A stretch of 6,050 bases of DNA, taken from assembly GCA_017627115.1 (NCBI GenBank), contig JAGAHK010000123.1, positions 1-6,050 of the forward strand, read 5' to 3'. The notes under the pieces were generated by a model. It saw nothing but the letters and a program-made list of their open reading frames with translations, made no database searches and was not told the DNA's origin. This document shows, piece by piece, positions 1-5,386 of this stretch; position 1 is the first letter of the stretch; each line of letters opens with the position of its first letter. The stretch is from Bacillota bacterium (GTDB lineage Bacteria > Bacillota > Clostridia > Lachnospirales > CAG-274). A program made the translations under genes and the position numbers.

Positions 1-1016
1 AGGGTATCACCGTTGACCAAATGTTTGCAAGATGTACGGCGAACAGGCAGTTTTTGAAACCTCGTTCGAGGGAAGTTTACGAATATTGCTATAATAAACA
101 CGCAAAGCCTGTTATCGGTGCAAAAAAGATGCGTGATATAAAATATTCGGATATGGTCTTGTACTTCAAATATCTTGCCAACGAACAGCATTTGAGTTTA
201 AGTTCGATGCGTTCTATCTATCATTCGCTTACGCCGCTGTTCAAAATGGCATTGCGTGACGGAATAATAAAGATAGACCCGATAGACGGAGTTTTTGCCG
301 AAATACGCAAAATGTATCAGCTGACACCAAACAAACGGAATGCGGTATCACAGGAAAACCTCAATAAACTTGCAAATTTCATAGCAAATTCACGCAAGGA
401 CAGCAAGTATTTGAATATCTTTCTTACACTTGCACTGACAGGTATGAGAGTTTCGGAATTATGCGGTTTGATGTGGCAAGACATTGACTTTGAAAATGAA
501 ACGATAAGTGTTGAACGCACGGTTGTTTATCTGAGCAAAGAAAACAAAAAAATCGTGCAAACACCGAAAAGCGAGTCGGGCATAAGGCAGATACCTATGA
601 TGTCAAAGCTAAAAGAGATCTTGCTTGAAATGTACGAAAACCAAAAGGATATGCCGCCAATAACCTGCGGCGAATATTCGGGTTTCGTTTTCGGCACAAA
701 AACGGGTGCGCCCTACATCGCCAAAGATGTTGAGGATAAGTTCAGAAACGCCCTCAAACATTACAACGCTTATGAAATAGAACAAGCAAAACTCGAAAAC
801 CGCGAACCCGCACTTATAGAGAATTGTTGCCCCCACAGTTTGCGTCATAGCTTTTGCAGCCTACTTTGTGAAAATGACGTAAACATAAAGACCATACAAG
901 AAATAATGGGTCATAAAAACGTCGCAACAACGATCAATATCTATTCCGAGGTAAGCGATACAAAAAAGCGTAATGAACTCCGCCAATTAGAAGAAAAATT
1001 CATTTCGATCAATTAA
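1..1016 (+). CDS. int: Tyrosine-type site-specific recombinase (integrase), 5' partial
   Basis: Integrase that would cut and rejoin DNA at the attachment sites of an integrative element or prophage. The frame is open to the left edge (codons from base 3), so the ATG at 21 is probably internal; 337 residues are visible. Numbering from that ATG, residues ~10-95 form an alpha-helical SAM-like core-binding domain and ~105-320 the catalytic domain. The full active-site set is present: Arg143 (TGMRVSEL), Lys183 (TPKSESG), His272 and Arg275 (PHSLRHSF), His298 (IMGHKN) and the nucleophile Tyr308 (NIYSEV). Tn916-type integrases usually have about 390-400 residues, so the missing ~50-60 residues would be the arm-binding N-terminus. 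No frameshift or missing residue is seen, so the enzyme looks functional. The rest of the element should lie to the left. Family call is firm; phage versus conjugative element cannot be told from here. Confidence 0.95.
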   Translation, partial: GITVDQMFARCTANRQFLKPRSREVYEYCYNKHAKPVIGAKKMRDIKYSDMVLYFKYLANEQHLSLSSMRSIYHSLTPLFKMALRDGIIKIDPIDGVFAEIRKMYQLTPNKRNAVSQENLNKLANFIANSRKDSKYLNIFLTLALTGMRVSELCGLMWQDIDFENETISVERTVVYLSKENKKIVQTPKSESGIRQIPMMSKLKEILLEMYENQKDMPPITCGEYSGFVFGTKTGAPYIAKDVEDKFRNALKHYNAYEIEQAKLENREPALIENCCPHSLRHSFCSLLCENDVNIKTIQEIMGHKNVATTINIYSEVSDTKKRNELRQLEEKFISIN

Positions 1017-1022
1017 ATGGTT

Positions 1023-1040
1023 TTACACCAATCTTACACC
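1023..1040 (+). repeat. Two TTACACC direct repeats, 11 bases apart
   Basis: TTACACC occurs at 1023-1029 and 1034-1040, starting 7 bases after the integrase stop codon. The 11-base period puts both copies on the same face of the helix, as expected of paired protein-binding sites. Integrases of this type bind short direct repeats (arm sites) near the element ends, so arm sites are one reading. They also lie immediately upstream of a promoter-like sequence and could be an operator. The repeats are seen directly; the function is inferred. Confidence 0.4.
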
Positions 1041-1043
1041 GAT

Positions 1044-1071
1044 TTGTCGGACATTTTCGTGAAATTATAAT
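1044..1071 (+). promoter_or_regulatory. Candidate promoter reading into the gap after int
   Basis: TTGTCG at 1044-1049 (4 of 6 matches to the -35 consensus), a 16-base spacer, and a perfect TATAAT at 1066-1071. Transcription would begin near 1078 and run rightward into the palindrome at 1095-1165 and the terminator ending at 1320. No plus-strand protein gene follows, so if the promoter is real its product is probably a non-coding RNA. The flanking DNA is AT-rich, so a chance match is possible. Confidence 0.45.
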
Positions 1072-1077
1072 AAGATA

Positions 1078-1320
1078 TATCATAATCAAATTTATACCGC
1101 CCTTTCCAAAGCTGCTGTTTGAGAGGCTTTGAAAACCTGTGACAGGATATGGAAAAAGGGCGGTACTAATTATCATTTAACAAACTACCAAACATTTTTG
1201 TTTTTCCTATTTATAGCCAATAATCATACATCCAAGTAATATGTTATAGAAAAAATGGGAAAACTCAAAACTTTTATAATAAAAAGGGCAGGGGAACTTC
1301 ATTGCAACCCTGCCTTTTTT
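1078..1320 (+). ncRNA. Candidate structured small RNA downstream of the integrase
   Basis: The core is an imperfect palindrome at 1095-1165. An outer stem pairs 1095-1105 with 1155-1165 (TACCGCCCTTT with AAAGGGCGGTA, 11 pairs). After a two-base bulge (1153-1154) it can continue with CC at 1106-1107 on GG at 1151-1152. Inside are two hairpins: CAAAGC (1107-1112) with GCTTTG (1126-1131), and CCTG (1136-1139) with CAGG (1143-1146). Together they make a three-way junction. A promoter-like sequence lies just upstream and an intrinsic terminator at 1281-1320, giving a transcript of about 240 bases. Bases 1166-1280 are AT-rich, with no convincing structure or ORF. I do not recognise an RNA family. 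A recombination-related palindrome of the element end is an alternative. Strand is assigned only from the promoter and terminator. Confidence 0.35.
1281..1320. terminator. Bidirectional intrinsic terminator between int region and ansB-like gene
   Basis: GGCAGGG (1287-1293) pairs with CCCTGCC (1308-1314) around a 14-base loop. The stem is flanked by A5 on the left and T6 on the right, so a U-tract follows it in both directions. It would end plus-strand transcripts from the integrase side and minus-strand transcripts of the asparaginase gene, whose stop codon lies 12 bases away at 1333-1335. Convergent arrangement and symmetry make this a strong call. Confidence 0.88.
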
Positions 1321-1332
1321 GTTTATGTTTTT

Positions 1333-2316
1333 TCAGTATTCCGAAAAAAATCTTTCTATTTCTTTCATATCTTTTGTTTTTGTCAGTGCAAGCCGTAACA
1401 GTACGGCGGCTTTCTGCGGCGGCAGGTCATCTGCGGCAACAGTGTTTTTGCACAAAAGGTTAGAAGCGACTATGATGCCCTCACCTGTTCTGGAACTGAT
1501 AACAACGGGTATATCAAGCCTGTTTATCACCTTTTTGAACCCTTCGTCAAACTCGCCCGCGCCTGCGCCTGCAATAACTATGCCGTCCGAGCGTTTTGCT
1601 GCAAATTCAAGTATTTCGGGGTCGGCATCGGCCGAAAAATATACTATATTCACTTTCGGCAGGATTTCAAGCTCCGATACGTCAAATTCGGACAAAAGGC
1701 TGTGCCGCCTTGTCGGCTTGTTGTAAATATAGACCTCGCCGTCACGCACAACGCCAAGTGCGCCCGTTTCTCTTGCGCCTATGGCAGCGGTGTGATAAGT
1801 GTTTGTTTTTGTGACTTGTCTTGCCGAAAAAATGCGGTCGGCAAAGACCGCAAGCACACCCAGCCCGACAGCCTTCGGCGATGCCGAAACACAGACAGCC
1901 TCATATAAATTCATATCACCGTCAGCCGAAACAGCGGTGGACGGACGCATAGAGCCTGTCAGTACAACGGGCTTTTCCGTCTTTACGGTCAGATCGAGAA
2001 AATATGCGGTTTCTTCAAGGGTGTCCGTTCCGTGTGTTATAACAAAACCCGAAATATCGGGTTCGGCTGCTTTTTTGTTTATGAATTTTGCAAGTTTTAG
2101 CCATATCACGGCGCCTATATCGTCTGAATTAAGGCTGCATATCTCGCAGACTTCTATATCGGTCACGGTTCGGGGCAGGGAAGATGTAAGTTCATTGGCA
2201 GTCAGCACTCCCGGGGTATATCCTGTTGTTTTTCCCGCATTGCCGACACCTGCAATAGTGCCGCCCGTAGTAAGTATGACCGTTTTTTTGCGTATACTTG
2301 TTTCCATATCCGTCAA
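1333..2316 (-). CDS. L-asparaginase, type II (AnsB-like), cytosolic
   Basis: Hydrolyses L-asparagine to aspartate and ammonia. At 327 residues it is the usual family length. Both family signatures are present: TTGGTIAG (16-23), with nucleophile Thr20, and HGTDTLEET (95-103), with Thr97 and Asp98. Lys170 in RQVTKTNT aligns with the triad lysine of E. coli AnsB (Thr89-Asp90-Lys162). Tyr33 fits the flexible-loop tyrosine, and TGSMRPSTAVSADG (120-133) matches the conserved core. The Ser-Gln substrate-contact pair of AnsB is not obvious; SLNSDD (61-66) occupies that place. No signal peptide precedes the first strand, so the protein should stay in the cytosol despite its AnsB-type sequence. The start is TTG at 2316, set by GGAG at 2323-2326 six bases away; ATG at 2307 would be 15 bases from it. 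It lies 11 bases after the small chagasin-like gene and is probably co-transcribed with it. Substrate preference (Asn or Gln) is not resolved. Confidence 0.94.
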   Translation of the reverse strand: MTDMETSIRKKTVILTTGGTIAGVGNAGKTTGYTPGVLTANELTSSLPRTVTDIEVCEICSLNSDDIGAVIWLKLAKFINKKAAEPDISGFVITHGTDTLEETAYFLDLTVKTEKPVVLTGSMRPSTAVSADGDMNLYEAVCVSASPKAVGLGVLAVFADRIFSARQVTKTNTYHTAAIGARETGALGVVRDGEVYIYNKPTRRHSLLSEFDVSELEILPKVNIVYFSADADPEILEFAAKRSDGIVIAGAGAGEFDEGFKKVINRLDIPVVISSRTGEGIIVASNLLCKNTVAADDLPPQKAAVLLRLALTKTKDMKEIERFFSEY

Positions 2317-2322
2317 ATCACA

Positions 2323-2326
2323 CTCC
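2323..2326 (-). promoter_or_regulatory. Ribosome binding site selecting a TTG start
   Basis: GGAG on the minus strand, six bases before the TTG at 2316-2314 of the asparaginase gene. The ATG three codons later would sit 15 bases away, too far for normal pairing with 16S rRNA. The site begins one base after the TAA (2328-2330) of the upstream small gene, so ribosomes ending there could restart directly. Confidence 0.65.
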
Positions 2327-2327
2327 G

Positions 2328-2654
2328 TTATTCATCTTCAATACTATCAATGTCTTTTTCGCCCGTCTTTTCTATTGTGACATTCAGTCCGCTGTCTACT
2401 TTTACCAGATAATAATGGTCGAAATTGCCTGCTATGGGCGAGCGCTCCTTGACAGTCATTTTCGTTTCACCCTCTGATATGCCTTTGAATGTGTAAACTA
2501 CATCATAGCCTGCGCCCGACATCTCTTCGTGATCCGACTTGGCATACACTCGCCTGCTGCCGTAGGAAACTATTTCTTTATCGAGCAAAACATCAAATGA
2601 AGGTCCTCCGCCGTCAAACGATTGGAATATAAGCTGTGCTTCAACACTTTTCAT
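2328..2654 (-). CDS. Small protein resembling chagasin-type (I42) cysteine-protease inhibitors
   Basis: A 108-residue protein, acidic at the C-terminus (DIDSIEDE), without signal peptide or membrane segment. Its second half has the layout of the chagasin/I42 beta-fold: a GAG turn after an acidic stretch (HEEMSGAGYD, 42-51), a strand with FKG (VVYTFKGISEGET, 53-63), a basic strand ending in RSP (KERSPIAGN, 69-77, where chagasin has RPW) and a last strand (YYLVKVD). The NPTTG loop that enters the protease active site in true chagasins is absent; a GGGPSF segment (15-20) is in the N-terminal part. Inhibitory activity is therefore doubtful, and a fold-only relative is possible. The ATG at 2654 is chosen because AAAGGAAG (2662-2669) lies seven bases before it. 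An in-frame ATG at 2672 would be almost at the predicted RNA 5' end. It has its own promoter and is the first gene of an operon with asparaginase. The gene is firm; the family is tentative. Confidence 0.8.
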   Translation of the reverse strand: MKSVEAQLIFQSFDGGGPSFDVLLDKEIVSYGSRRVYAKSDHEEMSGAGYDVVYTFKGISEGETKMTVKERSPIAGNFDHYYLVKVDSGLNVTIEKTGEKDIDSIEDE

Positions 2655-2661
2655 AAAAACA

Positions 2662-2669
2662 CTTCCTTT
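2662..2669 (-). promoter_or_regulatory. Ribosome binding site deciding the start of the chagasin-like gene
   Basis: AAAGGAAG on the minus strand, seven bases before the ATG at 2654-2652. It lies inside the coding sequence that would result from the ATG at 2672, which has no comparable site upstream and starts about two bases after the predicted transcription start. Confidence 0.7.
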
Positions 2670-2692
2670 CATAGCATACGATCATAGCATAC
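2669..2692 (-). repeat. Direct repeat of an 11-mer over the -10 box and transcription start
   Basis: TCATAGCATAC (plus-strand reading) occurs at 2669-2679 and 2682-2692, a 13-base period. The right copy contains most of the -10 box and its extended TG; the left copy covers the expected transcription start. On the minus strand each copy reads GTATGCTATGA. It could be an operator, a duplicated -10 element giving a second start, or a replication slip. Confidence 0.5.
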
Positions 2693-2709
2693 AGGCACAG
2701 AATAAACAA
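2681..2709 (-). promoter_or_regulatory. Promoter of the chagasin-like gene / asparaginase operon
   Basis: Minus strand: TTGTTT (plus-strand 2704-2709), a 17-base spacer, TATGAT (2681-2686) preceded by TGC, giving an extended -10. Transcription should start near 2674 with a leader of about 20 bases that carries the AAAGGAAG site. The -35 box lies within the U-tract of the terminator of the preceding mbl gene. Spacing and both boxes make this a good housekeeping-sigma promoter. Confidence 0.68.
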
Positions 2710-2754
2710 AAGGGGCTGCCGCATTAAAGATATAAAACTCCAATGCGAAAGCCC
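2701..2754 (-). terminator. Intrinsic terminator of the mbl gene
   Basis: On the minus strand GGGCT-TT-CGCATT (2754 to 2742) pairs with AATGCG-GC-AGCCC (2725 to 2713), leaving a 2x2 internal mismatch and a 16-base loop. The stem is followed by CTTTTGTTTATT. The hairpin starts five bases after the mbl stop codon. The T-rich tail is shared with the -35 box of the next operon. Confidence 0.78.
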
Positions 2755-2759
2755 ACATA

Positions 2760-3776
2760 TTATTTCAGTGTAAAAAAAGCAGGCTTTTCGTTTTCGGTCG
2801 CATATTCTATATACTTGCCCGTGCCGATAGCTACACAGCTGACGGCTTCATCGGCAATAACTGCATTTATGCCTGTTTTTTCTTTAATAAGTTTGTCCAT
2901 ACCGTAAAGCAGCGAACCGCCGCCCGTCATCACTATCCCACGCTCCGAAATATCCGCCGCAAGCTCGGGAGGTGTTTTCTCCAGAACATAGTGTACCGCG
3001 TCCACAATTGCTTCGGAACATTCGCGCATAGCTTCGTTCATCTCGTCCGAGGTGACTTTTATCTTCGCAGGCAGACCGTTTATCAGGTCTCTGCCGCTCA
3101 CATCCATCGTCACAACATCTGTGTCACTGTATGCCGTGCCTATGTTTATTTTCAAAGCTTCCGCCGTGCGCTCGCCTATAAGCATATTATGCTTGCGCTT
3201 CATATATTTTATTATGGCATCGTCAAAATGGTCGCCTGCCATTTTCAGCGAGGTGCTTACTACATTGCCGCCAAGCGATATAACGGCTATATCGGTCGTA
3301 CCGCCGCCTATATCCACGACCATGCTGCCGCAGGCTCGGTTTATGTCTATGCCTGCGCCTATTGCCGCGGCTATGGGCTCCTCTATTATGTAAACATGGC
3401 TTGCGCCCGCAATGCGTGTTGTTTCCTCAACAGCACGGCGTTCCACCTCTGTTACCTTGCTTGGTACGCATACAGCGATGCGTGGTTTGCGGAACCAGTG
3501 TTTGCCCACCGATTTTTCAATAAAATACCGTATCATGCGCTCCGTTGTCTCAAAATCGGATATAACGCCTTCGCGCAGCGGGCGTACAGCCTCTATATTT
3601 TCGGGTGTTTTGCCTATCATGCGGCGCGCTTCCTCGCCCACAGCCAGAAGCTCGCCCGTAAACCTGTCAACAGCTACTACGGACGGCTCCTGCAAAACGA
3701 TGCCCTGTCCCTTTTTGTATACCAGCACGCTTGCCGTGCCGAGATCTATGCCAATATCAGAACCGTAAAATAACAT
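2760..3776 (-). CDS. mbl: Rod-shape-determining protein, MreB/Mbl family (actin-like)
   Basis: Bacterial actin homologue that forms membrane-bound filaments steering lateral cell-wall synthesis. The 338 residues match the family length. Actin-fold nucleotide motifs are in order: phosphate-1 DIGIDLGTASV (7-17), the region around the catalytic glutamate IEEPIAAAIGAG (131-142), phosphate-2 VVDIGGGTTDIAVIS (153-167), and adenosine MTGGGSLLYGMD (283-294). The very short N-terminus before DIGIDLGT and stretches such as LAVGEEARRM, LIGERTAE and TPPELAADI resemble B. subtilis Mbl more than MreB, hence the symbol; mreB is the main alternative. The ATG has AAGGAAG five bases upstream. No mreC or mreD is next to it, again more like a stand-alone paralogue. 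A terminator follows; upstream lie two long hairpins and only a weak promoter candidate (TATAAA at 3801-3806, poor -35). Confidence 0.93.
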   Translation of the reverse strand: MLFYGSDIGIDLGTASVLVYKKGQGIVLQEPSVVAVDRFTGELLAVGEEARRMIGKTPENIEAVRPLREGVISDFETTERMIRYFIEKSVGKHWFRKPRIAVCVPSKVTEVERRAVEETTRIAGASHVYIIEEPIAAAIGAGIDINRACGSMVVDIGGGTTDIAVISLGGNVVSTSLKMAGDHFDDAIIKYMKRKHNMLIGERTAEALKINIGTAYSDTDVVTMDVSGRDLINGLPAKIKVTSDEMNEAMRECSEAIVDAVHYVLEKTPPELAADISERGIVMTGGGSLLYGMDKLIKEKTGINAVIADEAVSCVAIGTGKYIEYATENEKPAFFTLK

Positions 3777-3816
3777 TTTTACTTCCTTCTATTCAAATAT
3801 TTTATAGTAAGCGAAT

Positions 3817-3856
3817 TAAATAATCAGACTTAAGCTTGCTTAAGTCGGATTATTTA
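3817..3856. repeat. Long inverted repeat upstream of mbl (hairpin 1)
   Basis: Arms 3817-3834 and 3839-3856 are complementary over 18 positions with a single mismatch (A3826/G3847) and a four-base loop. The centre is GACTTAAG-CTTG-CTTAAGTC, with AT-rich outer arms (AAATAATC/GATTATTT). Read on the minus strand, the T-rich distal arm is followed by AATTC, so it could be a weak terminator for the CorB-like gene. It also sits where the -35 region of an mbl promoter would be, 40 bases before the start codon. Confidence 0.75.
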
Positions 3857-3868
3857 TGAGCCCCATCC

Positions 3869-3905
3869 TATAGTGAACGTCCAAATATTTTTGACGTTCA
3901 CTATA
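3869..3905. repeat. Perfect 13-bp inverted repeat upstream of mbl (hairpin 2)
   Basis: TATAGTGAACGTC (3869-3881) and its exact complement GACGTTCACTATA (3893-3905) surround an 11-base spacer. After one mismatch the pairing continues three more bases inward (AAA 3883-3885 with TTT 3889-3891). No T-tract follows in either direction, so it is not a standard intrinsic terminator. A binding site, a leader hairpin or a small palindromic repeat element are the options. Pairing is exact; the role is unknown. Confidence 0.75.
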
Positions 3906-3935
3906 AATCAAGTATTTTTAATCAAGTATTTTTAA
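3906..3935. repeat. 14-base tandem repeat, two copies
   Basis: ATCAAGTATTTTTA is present at 3907-3920 and again at 3921-3934, with one further matching base on each side. It lies directly between hairpin 2 and the stop codon of the CorB-like gene. On the minus strand each copy carries CTTGAT. Low complexity makes slipped-strand duplication the simplest origin. Confidence 0.7.
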
Positions 3936-3950
3936 ATCATTATAAAAGGA

Positions 3951-5303
3951 TCACTGCTTGGGTTTTTCTTCGGTCTCTTCAACTTGTTTTTTGATTATGC
4001 GCAGCATAACTATCCTGTTTTTCTCGGCCTGTTCTATATGGAAGATAAGACCGCTGTCCTCAACGCTTTCGCCTGCTTCGGGAAAACGTCCCAAAAGCCC
4101 GAGTACGTAACCGCCTATCGTTTCAACATCTTCGGAGTTAAGCTCGGTGCCGAGCATATCATTCACATCGTCAAGGCGCGTAACGGCTTCAACCATGAAC
4201 TCGTTTTCGCTCACGGGAACTATCTCTTCCTGCTCATCCTCGTCACCGTCTATTATATCGCCTACTATCTCCTCTATCATATCCTGTAAGGTCAGCAGGC
4301 CTGCGGTGCCGCCGTATTCGTCAAGCACTATGGCCATACGAACGGAATTTGTGCGCATTATGGAGAAAAGCTGCGAACACGGCTTCGACTCGTAAGTGAA
4401 GTAGGGCTCGTGCATATAATCCTCAATTTTAAAATCGTCGGTGTCTTCAAGCAGCATAATATCCTTAAAAGAAAGTATGCCGATGATATGGTCAAGTGTT
4501 TCGCTGTAAACAGGCAGGCGCGTGAACTGTGTCTGTCTGAAAAGTGCAATAACATCCTTGAAGCTTGCATCAACGGGTAAAGCTTGCATTTCGGTACGCG
4601 GTATCATTACGTTTTCAGCCTTTGTGCTGCCAAAATCCACCACGTTGGTTATCATTTCGCGCTCGGGTGTTTCAAGTACGCCCTCCTCGTGACTTACCGT
4701 GACCATAGTCAACAGCTCCGATTCGGTAACGGTGGGCAGGCCTTTTTTGCCTTCCATGCCCAAAAGCTTGAATATGCCCGAGGTTATAATATCAAGTATT
4801 GCTATAAACGGCGTAAAAACAAACATACACGCCGCTATCGGGCCTGCGCAGAAAGCCGCAACTTTTTCACAGTTTTCCTTTGCGTAGGTCTTGGGCGTTA
4901 TTTCGCCGAAGATAAGGACTGCGATCGTTGTTATTCCCGTTGCGATACCAACACCCTTGCTGCCGAAAAGATCTGTCGCAATGACCGTCGAAAGCGCAGA
5001 GGCACCTATGTTGACAAGGTTATTGCCGATAAGTATGGCAGAAAGCAGCTTTGCAGGGTTTTCAAGCACTTTTTGAACGACCTCTGCATTTTTGACCTTT
5101 TCATCTACCATATTGCGCAGCCTTATTTTGCTGATACTTGTCAGCGCGGTCTCTGCCGATGAGAAAAAGCCCGATAATGCCAGAAGCACTATCAGTATTA
5201 TAGCCTGTGAGGGGCTGATATTGCCTATCGCTTTTGCCGCTGCTTGTGTAGCTGTCTGCGCCGCAAGCAGCAAATTATGGGAACTGTCGGGATCGGGGTT
5301 CAC
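3951..5303 (-). CDS. CNNM/CorB-type transporter: DUF21, paired CBS and CorC_HlyC domains
   Basis: Membrane protein of the hemolysin C/CorC superfamily, likely Mg2+ (or other divalent cation) export, as for B. subtilis and S. aureus MpfA. Of 450 residues, ~32-185 form the DUF21/CNNM domain with hydrophobic segments near 33-53, 88-110, 119-135 and 150-180. This domain carries the signatures GFFSSAETALTS (45-56) and IFGEITPKTYA (131-141). The CBS pair covers ~230-345, opening with VMIPRTEM (232-239) and ending with DEYGGTAGLLTLQDMIEEIVGD (328-349). An acidic linker (DGDEDEQEE, 352-360) leads to the C-terminal CorC_HlyC domain (~365-440). The start is GTG at 5303: it follows an in-frame TAA directly and has AGGAG (5314-5318) ten bases upstream. 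It has its own promoter at 5387-5415 and a leader of about 75 bases, too short for a typical Mg2+ M-box. It is probably a separate unit from mbl, although no strong terminator separates them. The transported ion is inferred from the family. Confidence 0.93.
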   Translation of the reverse strand: MNPDPDSSHNLLLAAQTATQAAAKAIGNISPSQAIILIVLLALSGFFSSAETALTSISKIRLRNMVDEKVKNAEVVQKVLENPAKLLSAILIGNNLVNIGASALSTVIATDLFGSKGVGIATGITTIAVLIFGEITPKTYAKENCEKVAAFCAGPIAACMFVFTPFIAILDIITSGIFKLLGMEGKKGLPTVTESELLTMVTVSHEEGVLETPEREMITNVVDFGSTKAENVMIPRTEMQALPVDASFKDVIALFRQTQFTRLPVYSETLDHIIGILSFKDIMLLEDTDDFKIEDYMHEPYFTYESKPCSQLFSIMRTNSVRMAIVLDEYGGTAGLLTLQDMIEEIVGDIIDGDEDEQEEIVPVSENEFMVEAVTRLDDVNDMLGTELNSEDVETIGGYVLGLLGRFPEAGESVEDSGLIFHIEQAEKNRIVMLRIIKKQVEETEEKPKQ

Positions 5304-5313
5304 TTATATCACA

Positions 5314-5318
5314 CTCCT
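5314..5318 (-). promoter_or_regulatory. Ribosome binding site for a GTG start
   Basis: AGGAG on the minus strand, ten bases before the GTG at 5303-5301. The in-frame TAA immediately before the GTG rules out a longer protein. Ten bases is slightly wide, which together with GTG suggests moderate translation. Confidence 0.6.
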
Positions 5319-5386
5319 GATGATCAAAAATAATAATACCTGTCCGAATACCGCGTTTTATGGGCTTTCGGTGGTTGTGTCTATAT

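Noticed and set aside
1166..1280. Small ORF or tRNA in the AT-rich stretch after the palindrome
   Set aside because: No frame has both a start and a ribosome site, and no cloverleaf or tRNA-like 3' end is visible.
1799..2380. Plus-strand open frame (193 codons) opposite the asparaginase gene and its upstream neighbour
   Set aside because: It spans two real minus-strand genes and their gap, is low-complexity (Ser, Val, Thr rich) and has no supporting signals.
2991..3773. Long plus-strand open frame (260 codons) opposite mbl
   Set aside because: It mirrors the coding frame of a clearly conserved actin-family gene, is rich in Tyr, Cys and His in a way typical of antisense frames, and has no ribosome site or recognisable motif.
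3869..3905. LexA-type operator inside hairpin 2 (GAAC ... GTTC)
   Set aside because: The half sites are separated by far more than the four bases expected in a Gram-positive LexA box (GAAC-N4-GTTC).
3939..3944. TATAAT just after the CorB-like stop codon as an mbl promoter
   Set aside because: The hexamer is perfect, but no acceptable -35 box lies 16-18 bases upstream and there is no extended TG; in such AT-rich DNA it is weak evidence.
4584..5162. Plus-strand open frame (192 codons) opposite the CorB-like gene
   Set aside because: Same case: antisense to an intact family gene, with unnatural composition and no start signal.
5304..5386. Possible Mg2+ riboswitch in the leader of the CorB-like gene
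   Set aside because: The leader is only about 75-80 bases, with one weak stem (CCGAA/TTCGG around 5344-5371) and no terminator hairpin followed directly by a T-tract; an M-box needs about twice that length.
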